Shown here: positions 1 through 7,514 of the stretch, piece after piece
How positions within the stretch are numbered: the first letter of the stretch is position 1
How the letters are laid out: each line of letters begins with the position of its first letter
Source: Verrucomicrobiota bacterium
GTDB lineage: Bacteria > Verrucomicrobiota > Verrucomicrobiia > Limisphaerales > AV2
DNA length: 20,717 nucleotides
Direction: 5' to 3'
Assembly (NCBI GenBank): GCA_003219345.1
Contig: QHOP01000432.1
Coordinates: 1-20,717 of the forward strand
The notes under the pieces: model-generated
The model's database searches: none
Told to the model about the DNA's origin: nothing
Seen by the model: only the letters and a program-made list of their open reading frames with translations
Made by a program: the position numbers and the translations under genes

Positions 1-3
1 TAG

Positions 4-21
4 CGCCGACTCACGTCGGCG
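4..21. repeat. Short palindromic repeat
   Basis: Arms cgccgac (4-10) and gtcggcg (15-21) are perfect inverted copies around a four-base loop, tcac. The outer bases tagc and gcta can extend the stem across a bulge. This looks like the end of an intergenic palindromic repeat cut by the window edge. Confidence 0.6.
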
Positions 22-130
22 GCTACGGTTTCAGGGGTTCAACGCGCGAATCGTTTCAGGAAATCTCTCCGTCAAGGAGAGAACGCCCCGAACTTTGTGC
101 GCGCCTTGCGCCCTTGAACCAACCCACCGC

Positions 131-190
131 CCCCTCACCCCGTCCCTCTCCCCCTCCGCGGGGGAGAGGGTGCCCGAAGGGCGGGAGAGG
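131..190. repeat. Hairpin repeat, C-rich/G-rich family, copy 1
   Basis: An 11-bp perfect stem pairs 144-154 (ccctctccccc) with 160-170 (gggggagaggg). It is followed by tgcccgaagggcgg, which recurs in nearly the same form after the hairpin at 3956-3980. The shared stem and trailing sequence mark a dispersed intergenic repeat family. No coding function is suggested. Confidence 0.7.
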
Positions 191-471
191 AGGAGGTCAT
201 GGGCAGGGAACAGCCGCTGCCCGGCGCGTGTTTTGGGCACACTGGATTGGCAAACTCCGTCGCGGGCATAGTCCGAACCCGGCGGAGGATTCTCCCTCTG
301 TCCAGGGGAGAGTAGCGCTGTTGGCTATCGCACACCGCACCACACGAGCTTCGCGCAGCCAAAAGTCTTGTGTCAATACTCAGGACCGACCCCTTTACAG
401 TCTCATTCAGAGACAAGGGACTCTGTTCTTTTCCTTTTGCCTTTTGCTGTGCGCCTCGGTAAGCAAACCGC

Positions 472-1299
472 GTGACTCAAACGCCGCCGAGCCTGCTGCT
501 CTTGATCCCTGCTCACAATGAGGAGAAGCGGATCGAGCCGACGTTGCGCGAATATGCGGAGTACTTTCGCCGGAATTACAACGGCAAATTCCAGCTCGTG
601 GTCGTGCTCAATGGCTGCCGCGACGACACCTTGGGCGTTGTGAATCGCGCGGCAACGGATTTTCCGGAGATCAGCGCGCTGAATTTTCCCGACCCGATTG
701 GCAAAGGCGGCGCGCTCATCGAAGGCCTGAAGCTCGCGCCGAACACCGACTTGATCGGCTACGTGGACGCCGACGGCGCGACCGGGCCGCAAGCCTTTCT
801 CGAACTCGTGCACCTGACCGCGCAGGCCGATTGCGTCATCGGCTCGCGCTGGCTCCCGGGCGCGGTGTTGCACCAGAGCCAGCCGTGGCTGCGCCGTTTT
901 TTCAGCCGCGTGTTTCACGCCATTGTGCAGGCGCTGTTCTGGATGGACATTGCCGACACGCAGTGCCCGGCCAAAGTGATACGGCGCGGGGCAATCGAGA
1001 AAATCCATTCGGCCCTGCGCATTGCCGATCTGGCTTTCGACGTGAATCTGCTTTACGCGTTGAAACGCGAAGGGTTCCGCATCCTGGAAGTGCCAACGGA
1101 ATGGACCGACAAGATCGGTTCCAAAGTGACTCAATCGCTGCTGCGCTCGTCGCTGGTGATGTTTTTGTCCGTCGTGCGGCTGTGGCTGATCTACAAGCCC
1201 TTCTATCGCTGGCTGCGCCCGTTGCGCCCGGTGGAGACCTGGATTTACCGAAAACTCAGGCAGCCAGCGCCGTTGCTCGGCCCTTCCCGTGACGAGTAA
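472..1299 (+). CDS. Family 2 glycosyltransferase (dolichyl-phosphate glucosyltransferase-like)
   Basis: 275 aa, GTG start. The protein should transfer a sugar from a nucleotide donor to a lipid carrier or glycan at the cytoplasmic face of the membrane. It begins with the GT-A signature LLLIPAHNEEKRI (residues 9-21). The nucleotide/metal-binding DxD appears as GYVDADGATG near residue 97. A hydrophobic stretch near the C-terminus (around SSLVMFLSVVRLWLIY) is compatible with membrane association, as in the dolichyl-phosphate/undecaprenyl-phosphate sugar transferase group. Its 3' end overlaps the oppositely oriented flippase gene by 44 bp. Together with the flippase and the GT4 enzyme it suggests a role in surface glycan assembly. 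The family assignment is firm; the sugar and acceptor are unknown. Confidence 0.88.
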   Translation: MTQTPPSLLLLIPAHNEEKRIEPTLREYAEYFRRNYNGKFQLVVVLNGCRDDTLGVVNRAATDFPEISALNFPDPIGKGGALIEGLKLAPNTDLIGYVDADGATGPQAFLELVHLTAQADCVIGSRWLPGAVLHQSQPWLRRFFSRVFHAIVQALFWMDIADTQCPAKVIRRGAIEKIHSALRIADLAFDVNLLYALKREGFRILEVPTEWTDKIGSKVTQSLLRSSLVMFLSVVRLWLIYKPFYRWLRPLRPVETWIYRKLRQPAPLLGPSRDE

Positions 1300-2587
1300 A
1301 CATCACCGCGACACCGAGCAACAGCAGATTGGAAAGGCCCAGCGTTTGGATGACGCTCCTGAGCGCCTGGAATTGCTCCATCACCAGCAAACGCGGTTTC
1401 AACGTTGCCAAGGCGACCCCATATCCGACCGCCACCAACAGCAGCCACGGCACCATGGCGAAGCGCTCGCGCGCGAGCAGGTTTCCAATGAGGACATTCG
1501 CCAGGATGAGCGGCCATAGACACCAGACAAACCAGGGCACCAGCGGCGATGCCGCCCAGTAAGCGCGGTTTCCGAAATAAATGATTTGCAGTGGCAGCAC
1601 GGGCAACACCGTAGAGGCCAGCGCCGCCCCGCCGCCCAGCAGCGCGGTTGCGCCCATTGCCTGTCGCAGAGCGCGCGTGTCCTGGGTGAGCGCAACGCTG
1701 CGCACGACTTTGGGAAACATCACCGCCGCCAGCGGAGTCGTGAAGGTGACCATCGCCAGACCAATCATCGCCGCGGGCATGTAATGTTGCGACGCGATTT
1801 CTCCGGGGAACACGCTTTGCACGAACACGACATCGGCGTTGGCCATGAACTGAATGCAGCCGATGCCCAAGGTCAGTGGCACGACCCGCCTCAACCATGG
1901 AAACCATTCCATCCGCCGGCCCCGCGCCCTGAGCAAGTGCCGGATGAGCCACGCGCCAATCAACAGCGAAACGCCCTGGCCGATCAGTGCGCCGGTCATG
2001 CCGCCCGCGGCCTGACCGCCCAGCCATAAAATGGCCAGGATCGCCCCAAACCTTCCGACACCATCCAGGATCAGCACCCAGCCCAGTCCGAGGAAGTTTT
2101 GCAGTCCCTGCAGCACGCCCTTTACCATCGGCAACCAGAGCGAAGCGAGTCCGATGAGCACGGTCACCCAGAGCGCCGCAGGATTGGTGATTTTGAGAAG
2201 GGCTATCCAGTGTTGCTGGCCGACAAACGCCACCAAAGCCATAAACAGCCAGATCACAAACATCGCCTGCGCCGTCGCGCGAACCGCGCGCGCCAGTTGA
2301 TGGGATTGCAGCTCAGTCACCGCGGCGGCCGTTTGCTGGGCGAAGACGATCTGCAAGCCTATCGAAGGCACGCTCATCAACAAAAAAATGCGCAACAGCG
2401 CAAACCAGACGCCATATTCGGTTGGCGTCATCCAGCGGCTGGCCACCACCTGCGTCGCGGTCATGAACACGCCGGAGGCGACCGTGGCGACGATCAGCCA
2501 GCCGCTCTGGCGGAAAAACGTCGTGTGGCTCTCGGCGGCGTGCGCTGACGCCGATTCAGTTGCGGTTTTCGGGCTCAAGTGCGGCAC
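1256..2587 (-). CDS. Wzx-like polysaccharide flippase (MOP superfamily)
   Basis: 443 aa, GTG start. The protein is almost wholly hydrophobic with about a dozen predicted transmembrane segments separated by short basic loops. This is the pattern of O-antigen/polysaccharide transporters of the MOP/PST group, which move undecaprenyl-linked oligosaccharides across the inner membrane. The N-terminus has a hydrophilic tail (about 25 aa) and then FFRQSGWLIVATVASGVFM, a typical first helix, followed by ASRWMTPTEYGVWFAL, matching the conserved post-TM1 region of such flippases. The start overlaps the end of the upstream GT4 gene by 13 bp, so the two are probably translated from one transcript. The tail overlaps the convergent GT2 gene. 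Substrate unknown. Confidence 0.85.
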   Translation of the reverse strand: MPHLSPKTATESASAHAAESHTTFFRQSGWLIVATVASGVFMTATQVVASRWMTPTEYGVWFALLRIFLLMSVPSIGLQIVFAQQTAAAVTELQSHQLARAVRATAQAMFVIWLFMALVAFVGQQHWIALLKITNPAALWVTVLIGLASLWLPMVKGVLQGLQNFLGLGWVLILDGVGRFGAILAILWLGGQAAGGMTGALIGQGVSLLIGAWLIRHLLRARGRRMEWFPWLRRVVPLTLGIGCIQFMANADVVFVQSVFPGEIASQHYMPAAMIGLAMVTFTTPLAAVMFPKVVRSVALTQDTRALRQAMGATALLGGGAALASTVLPVLPLQIIYFGNRAYWAASPLVPWFVWCLWPLILANVLIGNLLARERFAMVPWLLLVAVGYGVALATLKPRLLVMEQFQALRSVIQTLGLSNLLLLGVAVMFTRHGKGRATALAA

Positions 2588-3912
2588 TGCTGTTGCTGGA
2601 TTTTCTCGACGAAATCAACGGCTTTTTTGCTGATGGCGCTCCAGTCGAGTTCCGACTGGACGCGCCGACTGGCGGCGCGACCCAGGCTGCGCCGGCGATC
2701 CAGCGGTTCAGCGAGCCAGTTCAAAATCTGTCGGCCGAAGCTTTCGCCGTTGAATTCAGAAAAGCGCACGGCCGGTTCGCCGCCGAAGTAACGTCGCGCG
2801 CTGTTCAACGGCGTGCTGACCACGGGCAGGCCGAGGCCGAGGTATTCTACAATTTTCGCGACAAACGCGCAGTGCGTGCCGGTGGATTCTTCGTAGGGCA
2901 CGATGCCGAGCGAGGCGCCGGCGAGATGCCGCGCGATTTCCGCGTAAGGCACGAAGCCAGGGCATTCGATCTGGAGACCGGGAACAACCGTTGCCGCGCG
3001 CTGCCGAAACTTCGTCAACGCCGGCGTCTGTTTGCCGACAAATTTGAACTTCACTTCCGGCCGGCTGCGAACGACGCGGGCGATCGCGTCCAAGGCGATG
3101 CTGCCCAGGTGATGATGGTCGAACGAGCCGTGCATTACGACGACAGGTTGTTTCCCATTGGATCCCTCCGGCTCGGACGATGGAAAAAGTTTCGCGTCGT
3201 AGCCGTAGTAAATCGGCTGAATGCGTTCGCGCGGATATCCGGCGTTGACAAAATAATCGGCGAGCACATCGGAAACCGTCATGACACCGTCCGCCTGGTA
3301 ACGATTGGGCATCGAAAGCTCGAAGCGCTCGAGAGCCTTGATGAATGCGCGTGGCGCGAGGTAGGGCGGCCAGGTTTCCATGAAACCGGTCAGGTAATCC
3401 AAAAAATTCATCACGACCGGCACCCGCATACTTTGTCTGAGCCGGCCGGCCGCCGCGGCGGAAATGGCGTGTTGTGAGAGAACCTGATCGAACCGGATGC
3501 CGCGCGCCGCGCGCGCCACCATGCGTTGGAGGAAAAACGGGTAGGCGAGATATTTGAAACTGCGCAGCGACGTGTAGCGGCCCATCGGCCAGGCGGTGAA
3601 GAGATGAAAATGGACGACGCCTGCAAACCCACTCCTGGCCCCTCCCGGGAGGGGAACTGTCGCCGTGTCTCCGGGGTTTCGTTGCCCGGCAACGGAGCAG
3701 CCAGGGGTGGGTTGATCGGTCGCGGCGATTTGCCTGGTGTCGGACGGCTCCCGCACCACCCGCTCGGCCTTTTCCACGTCTGCAAAATGCGGACAGAAAA
3801 GATCGACTTCATGGCCGCGCCGCACCATTTCCTGCACCAGATACACCGCCTCGGCCGAGCCGCCTCCGGACGGCGGATAAAACGGTTCGTGAGTGAGAAA
3901 GGCGAGGCGCAT
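2575..3912 (-). CDS. Family 4 glycosyltransferase with an in-frame repeat insertion
   Basis: 445 aa, ATG start. GT-B fold glycosyltransferase, probably cytoplasmic or peripheral on the membrane, acting in polysaccharide assembly. The N-terminal domain opens with LAFLTHEPFYPPSGGGSAE, with the glycine-rich loop expected of GT4 enzymes. The C-terminal domain has VVMHGSFDHHHLGS and the donor-binding region GIVPYEESTGTHCAFVAKIV, then EYLGLGLPVVST, the usual E-x7-E area. Residues about 67-96 (QPTPGCSVAG...) are not family sequence: they are encoded by a palindromic element at 3625-3713 with matching inverted ends, read through without a frame break. The element sits between the first Rossmann elements and HFHLFTAWPMG, probably in a surface loop. 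The gene lies just upstream of, and overlaps, the flippase gene. Confidence 0.88.
   Translation of the reverse strand: MRLAFLTHEPFYPPSGGGSAEAVYLVQEMVRRGHEVDLFCPHFADVEKAERVVREPSDTRQIAATDQPTPGCSVAGQRNPGDTATVPLPGGARSGFAGVVHFHLFTAWPMGRYTSLRSFKYLAYPFFLQRMVARAARGIRFDQVLSQHAISAAAAGRLRQSMRVPVVMNFLDYLTGFMETWPPYLAPRAFIKALERFELSMPNRYQADGVMTVSDVLADYFVNAGYPRERIQPIYYGYDAKLFPSSEPEGSNGKQPVVVMHGSFDHHHLGSIALDAIARVVRSRPEVKFKFVGKQTPALTKFRQRAATVVPGLQIECPGFVPYAEIARHLAGASLGIVPYEESTGTHCAFVAKIVEYLGLGLPVVSTPLNSARRYFGGEPAVRFSEFNGESFGRQILNWLAEPLDRRRSLGRAASRRVQSELDWSAISKKAVDFVEKIQQQQCRT
3625..3713. repeat. Palindromic element inserted in the GT4 coding sequence
   Basis: The ends are near-perfect inverted copies. The left end, 3625-3639, reads aaacccactcctggc; the reverse complement of the right end, 3700-3713, reads aacccacccctggc, with one mismatch. 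Inside are two further palindromes: cccctcccgggagggg at 3639-3654 and gttgcccggcaac at 3681-3693. The element is about 89 bp and stays open in the host gene frame, adding about 30 residues rich in Pro, Gly, Ala and Arg. Terminal inverted repeats and internal hairpins without a coding region resemble MITE-like or Rickettsia-type palindromic elements. I have not seen a second full copy in this window. Confidence 0.7.
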
Positions 3913-3941
3913 CTAAAAGGGCCCGGCTCCCCTGAACCGTA

Positions 3942-4003
3942 CCCCCTCATCCCATCCTTCTCCCCCAGTGGGGGAGAAGGTGCCCAGAGGGCGGTTGAGG
4001 GGG
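3942..4003. repeat. Hairpin repeat, C-rich/G-rich family, copy 2
   Basis: Inner stem: 3956-3966 (ccttctccccc) with 3970-3980 (gggggagaagg), 11 bp with a three-base loop. Outer stem: ccccctca at 3942-3949 with tgaggggg at 3996-4003. The sequence after the inner stem, tgcccagagggcgg, matches that after copy 1 except for minor changes. It lies just upstream of the GT4 start on the minus strand and downstream of the M20 gene, so it may end up in the mRNA of this run. Confidence 0.7.
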
Positions 4004-4061
4004 GATTCCGGCCTGGTCATGCTTTGGTTTTTGGACCTGGCATTTGGAATTTCCCTTCCTG

Positions 4062-5192
4062 CTACGGCAGCGATTGTAGGAAACGCAAGAGCATCCGCGT
4101 GCCTTGCTGCAGTTGGCGCAGCGATATCCATTCGTCCGCCGTGTGGGCCTGCGCGATGTCGCCGGGACCAAACACCACGCTGGGAATGCCGCCGCTGGCC
4201 AGCACAGCGGCGTCACAAAAAAAGTCCGCGCCGATAGGTTTTGCCTGGCCGACGTTGGCCAGAAATTGTTTCACCAGCGGCAGCTTCGAATTCGTTTCCA
4301 GCGGCGGGCAAGGAGCGTTGCGAACGTTCAACAATTTCGCGCTTAGCTTGTGCTTTCGCAGCAGCGACTGGATTTCGCGCCGCACACGGGCTTCGGTTTC
4401 GCCGGGAATCGTGCGTCGGTCGATGCTGATGCGACAGCGATCGGGGACGATGTTAGGCTGCGAGCCGCCCGCGATGCTACCGACGTTGATCGTCGGATGA
4501 CCCAGGAGCGGATGGGCGCGTTTACGGAGAGCAGTGGCGTAGTCCGTCTCGAACAAATCGACGATGCGCGCCATGGCATGAACGGCGTTGCGCCCCAGTT
4601 CCGGTCGCGCGCCGTGCGCTGCTTTGCCGCGCCTCTCCAACTGCAACCACAAATCGCCTTTGTGCGCGGTGACGATCTGCAACCGAGTTGGCTCGCCGAC
4701 AATCGCGAGATCGGCCTTGAATCCTTTGGCCACCAGCGCGCGCGAACCGCCCTGCCCGTTTTCCTCGTCCGCCAGACCGGCGAACACAATTTCGGTTTGT
4801 CCGGGCCGTCGCGCGGATCGGGCAAGTTCAGTCAGCGCGGTCAACATCGCGGCCACGCTGCCTTTGGTATCGCACGCGCCGCGACCGTGCAAACGGCCAT
4901 GCTTTTCCCGCGGTCGAAAAATTTCCGGCGATTCGCCGCCGACGGTGTCCAGGTGCGGCGCCAACAGGATTCGTTGACGTGTCTTGCCCCAAGGAGCAAG
5001 CCGGGCAAGCAAATTGGCGCGATGGGGAAAAACTTCCTGCACTTCCACGTCCAGTCCGGCGCGCGCGGTGATGGCGGCGAGAAAATCGGCCACGCGTTGC
5101 TCGCCCGCGCGCGGATCGCCTGGGGGCAAAAAGGCGGGGTTCACGCTCGGCAGCGCGATGAGTTCGCGAAGAAGTTTGGCGGCCTGGCTCAT
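4062..5192 (-). CDS. M20 family metallo-deacylase (ArgE/DapE type)
   Basis: 376 aa, ATG start, usual length for the family. Cytoplasmic di-zinc amidohydrolase removing an acyl group from an amino acid derivative, for example N-acetylornithine or N-succinyl-diaminopimelate. Metal and catalytic residues are all visible: H80 and D82 in APHLDTVG, D108 in GRGACDTKG, E143-E144 in LADEENGQGG, E167 in IVGEPTR and H350 in AHTADEW. The middle dimerisation domain begins around HKGDLWLQLERRGKAAHGA. The last two zinc/catalytic motifs are complete, so the enzyme should be active. It is separated from the epimerase gene by 167 bp with a palindrome, and from the GT4 gene by about 150 bp. Which acyl amino acid it uses cannot be told from sequence; acetylornithine deacetylase is a common annotation for this form. 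Confidence 0.88.
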   Translation of the reverse strand: MSQAAKLLRELIALPSVNPAFLPPGDPRAGEQRVADFLAAITARAGLDVEVQEVFPHRANLLARLAPWGKTRQRILLAPHLDTVGGESPEIFRPREKHGRLHGRGACDTKGSVAAMLTALTELARSARRPGQTEIVFAGLADEENGQGGSRALVAKGFKADLAIVGEPTRLQIVTAHKGDLWLQLERRGKAAHGARPELGRNAVHAMARIVDLFETDYATALRKRAHPLLGHPTINVGSIAGGSQPNIVPDRCRISIDRRTIPGETEARVRREIQSLLRKHKLSAKLLNVRNAPCPPLETNSKLPLVKQFLANVGQAKPIGADFFCDAAVLASGGIPSVVFGPGDIAQAHTADEWISLRQLQQGTRMLLRFLQSLP

Positions 5193-5249
5193 GCCTCATG
5201 CCGGCGAGTCAGCGTGCGGCGAGTGCCTCTCCGGGAGCTCCTGCCGAAC

Positions 5250-5270
5250 CTTCCGGCGAGATGCCGGAAG
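5250..5270. repeat. Palindromic repeat between M20 and epimerase genes
   Basis: A perfect 8-bp stem, cttccggc (5250-5257) with gccggaag (5263-5270), loop gagat. There is no T-tract on either side, so it is more likely a REP-like palindrome than a terminator. It would be transcribed between the epimerase and M20 genes if they are co-transcribed. Confidence 0.55.
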
Positions 5271-5359
5271 CACGGTGTTACGCCGCGCAGCTTACCGTCG
5301 GGAGAAGCGAGTGTCGAGTGAAGAGGGTCGGCTGTAAACAGGATTTCAGGTGTTTTGTT

Positions 5360-6319
5360 TCATTGAACTGAGACTGCTCGCTTGAACCACTCCACAAACA
5401 GCGGAAGGCCATCCTCAATGCTTGTCCGCGGATGGTAGCCGAGTTTCTTCTGCGCTTTGGAAATGTCGGCGCAGGTAATCGGCACGTCGCCGGGCTGGGG
5501 CGGCTGGCGGTCAATGATCGCCCTTTTGCCGAGGTGCTTTTCCAGCAGTTCGATGAGCCGGCTCAGCGTGACGGTTTGCGATTCGCCGAGGTTGAAGATT
5601 TCGTAGCCGAATTCCTTTTGCGTGCAGGCGATCACGCCGTCCACGGTGTCGCTCGCGCAGGTGTAATCGCGCGCGGTCGAGCCATCGCCGAAGACGGGAA
5701 TCGGTTTCCCCGCGCTGATGAGCCGGGCGAATTTGTGAATCGCGAGGTCGGGCCGCTGGCGCGGGCCATAGACGGTGAAGAAGCGGAGCATCGCGATGTC
5801 CATGCCATAGACGTGATGATAAACGTGCCCGAGCGCTTCGCACGCCAGCTTGCTGGCGGCGTAGGGTGAAATCGCGGAGAAAATGGGGTCGCTCTCGGTG
5901 AACGGCACCTTCGAGTTAACGCCGTAAACCGAAGAGGACGACGCGACGGTGATTTTCTTCACGCCGTTGAGCCGCGCGGCTTCCAGCAGGTGGACGGTCC
6001 CTTCGACATTGACGCGCTGATAAAGCGCAGGTTGTTCCAGGCTGGACCGCACGCCGGCGCGGGCGGCCAGGTGAACAATCTGGTCAAATTTGACGCCGCC
6101 GAGCAGGCCATTGAGGCCGGCGCGGTCGGTGAGATCGCCCTGAGCGAAAGTGAACCGTTTGGCCTGCGTTTGGAGGTCGCGGACGTTGGCGAGTTTGATT
6201 TTCGGATCGTAGAAATTGTTCAAATCATCGAGGGCCCACACCGCGTGGCCGTCCCGCAACAGCCGCTCGCAAACGTGGTAGCCGATGAAGCCCGCGCCGC
6301 CCGTCACCAGAAAATTCAT
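5360..6319 (-). CDS. NAD-dependent epimerase, UDP-glucuronate 4-epimerase-like
   Basis: 319 aa from the ATG at 6319, chosen because MNFLVTGGAGFIG places the nucleotide-binding motif at the very N-terminus; a longer frame would add 14 unrelated residues. Extended short-chain dehydrogenase. Visible features: GGAGFIG (7-13), DDLNNFYDPKIK typical of the UDP-GlcA/UDP-GalA epimerases, AARAGVRSSLEQP, SSS at 128-130, the catalytic YxxxK as Y153 and K157, and FFTVYGPRQRPDLAIHKF. It would interconvert UDP-glucuronate and UDP-galacturonate in the cytoplasm, supplying acidic sugars for the glycan. The UDP-glucose dehydrogenase that makes its substrate is not in the window. It heads the minus-strand glycan run and is divergent from purC, with about 200 bp between them. 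Confidence 0.88.
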   Translation of the reverse strand: MNFLVTGGAGFIGYHVCERLLRDGHAVWALDDLNNFYDPKIKLANVRDLQTQAKRFTFAQGDLTDRAGLNGLLGGVKFDQIVHLAARAGVRSSLEQPALYQRVNVEGTVHLLEAARLNGVKKITVASSSSVYGVNSKVPFTESDPIFSAISPYAASKLACEALGHVYHHVYGMDIAMLRFFTVYGPRQRPDLAIHKFARLISAGKPIPVFGDGSTARDYTCASDTVDGVIACTQKEFGYEIFNLGESQTVTLSRLIELLEKHLGKRAIIDRQPPQPGDVPITCADISKAQKKLGYHPRTSIEDGLPLFVEWFKRAVSVQ

Positions 6320-6520
6320 GAGAGGATGATGAAGCGCCGGGTTCCGGGTTCCAAGTTGCAAGTTTGTCGGTTGAGCGGCCCGTTTTTGTTCGCATTAATT
6401 CGCGCGATTCGCGGCCGCGCGGCCTGATTCGGCGCAGCTCAGTTTCGTGCGACTGAAATCTTGACTGCGCCGCGCGAGGTGAGGATGCTCGCCCGTCGCG
6501 TCTGAAAACGCAGCAAACCG

Positions 6521-7385
6521 ATGCAAACCGCGAACAAGAAATTCAAAGTCCGTTCCAGCCCGGTGTTGGCCGAGCCGTTGCTCAACATTGATTTACCCGG
6601 GACCAATAAAGTCAAAAGCGGCAAGGTCCGCGACATTTTCGACCTGGGCGACTACCTGCTCATGGTCGCCACGGATCGCATCTCCGCGTTCGATTGCATC
6701 ATGCCCAACGGCATCCCGCTCAAAGGGGTGGTGCTGACGCAGATTTCCCATTTCTGGTTCGATCAGCTGACGGCCATCGTGCCCAACCATCGTCTGGCCC
6801 GGGCGGCGGACCCTTTGCCACCGTTGCTCAAGCCTTACGAAAGCAAGTTGGCCCGACGCGCGATGATCGTGAAGAAAGCCCGGCCGCTGACGATCGAATG
6901 CGTCGTGCGCGGTTACCTCGCCGGGTCGGGCTGGAAGGAATATCGCCAAAGCCAGACTGTTTGCGGCGTCAAATTGCCACAACGCCTGGTTGAATCTTCG
7001 GAATTGCCGGAACCGATTTTCACGCCGGCCACCAAAGCGGAAACCGGCCACGACATCAACATCTCCTTCGAGCAAGCGGCGCAGATTGTGGGCGCCGAGG
7101 TGGCGGAACGCGTGCGGGACCTGAGTCTGCAGATTTACACGGTCGCCAGGCAATACGCGCGCCAGCGAGGCATTATCATCGCCGACACGAAGTTCGAATT
7201 CGGGCTGCACGAAGGAAATCTGATCCTCATTGACGAGGTGCTGACGCCGGATTCTTCGCGTTTCTGGCCCGACGTTGGATTGGAACAAAACCCCGCCGGC
7301 GCCGGAACTGCCGCCGGAGGTGGTCGCCAGAACGCGGGACAAATACATCGAAGCTTACGAGCGGTTAACGGGGAAGACGCTGTAG
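6521..7385 (+). pseudogene. purC: SAICAR synthetase (PurC) with internal deletion and frameshift
   Basis: Phosphoribosylaminoimidazole-succinocarboxamide synthase of de novo purine synthesis. The first 250 codons read well: SGKVRDIFDLGDYLLMVATD, DRISAFDCIMPNGIPLKG, then ECVVRGYLAGSGWKEY, TKAETGHDINISFEQA, and IADTKFEFGLHEG followed by DEVLTPDSSRFWP (ending at 7270). The family then normally has about 20-25 residues (around a QPSFDKQ motif) before LDWNKTPPAPELPPE. Here that block is absent. The tail TLDWNKTPP...YERLTGKTL is intact but in another frame, from 7272 to a TAG at 7383-7385. In the original frame translation runs on to 7414 with an unrelated tail. A weak promoter candidate, TTGACT at 6461-6466, lies upstream. 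Either a true recent lesion in a normally important gene or a sequence gap. Confidence 0.88.
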
Positions 7386-7514
7386 TGCGGCACCAGCACC
7401 AGGCCCGTCACTGAATCGTCTGGTTGATTGCTCTGCCGGGCCGACCAGACACCGCAGCGCGGCGTCCCTGCCGTGTGGCGCAGTCTTTTTCGGAGACATA
7501 TTTCAGTAATCGGT

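Larger units (their letters stand above)
1..471. other. Non-coding left edge with hairpin repeats
   Basis: I see no convincing gene in this stretch. The possible reading frames have low-complexity, arginine/proline-rich translations typical of GC-rich non-coding DNA. It holds a short palindrome at 4-21 and a larger hairpin at 144-170. A segment at about 371-405 reads like the edge of a dispersed element, but no transposase is seen. The GT2 gene begins at 472 on a GTG codon with no obvious Shine-Dalgarno sequence before it. Confidence 0.6.

Noticed and set aside
371..420. Possible insertion sequence edge (caggaccgacccctt region)
   Set aside because: It recalls the ends of some dispersed IS200-like elements, but no transposase, partner end or target duplication is visible.
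5250..5270. Intrinsic terminator after the epimerase gene
   Set aside because: Perfect 8-bp stem but no T-tract on the minus strand after it, so it is treated as a palindromic repeat.
2560..5321. Long open frames on the plus strand across 2560-3477, 3526-4500 and 4350-5321
   Set aside because: They lie opposite well-supported minus-strand genes and their translations show no protein family features; typical of GC-rich antisense frames.
7262..7414. Programmed ribosomal frameshifting in purC
   Set aside because: A simple slip at 7270 would restore the frame, but the intervening conserved block is missing, so a frameshift alone would not make a normal protein, and no slippery run or stimulatory structure is evident.
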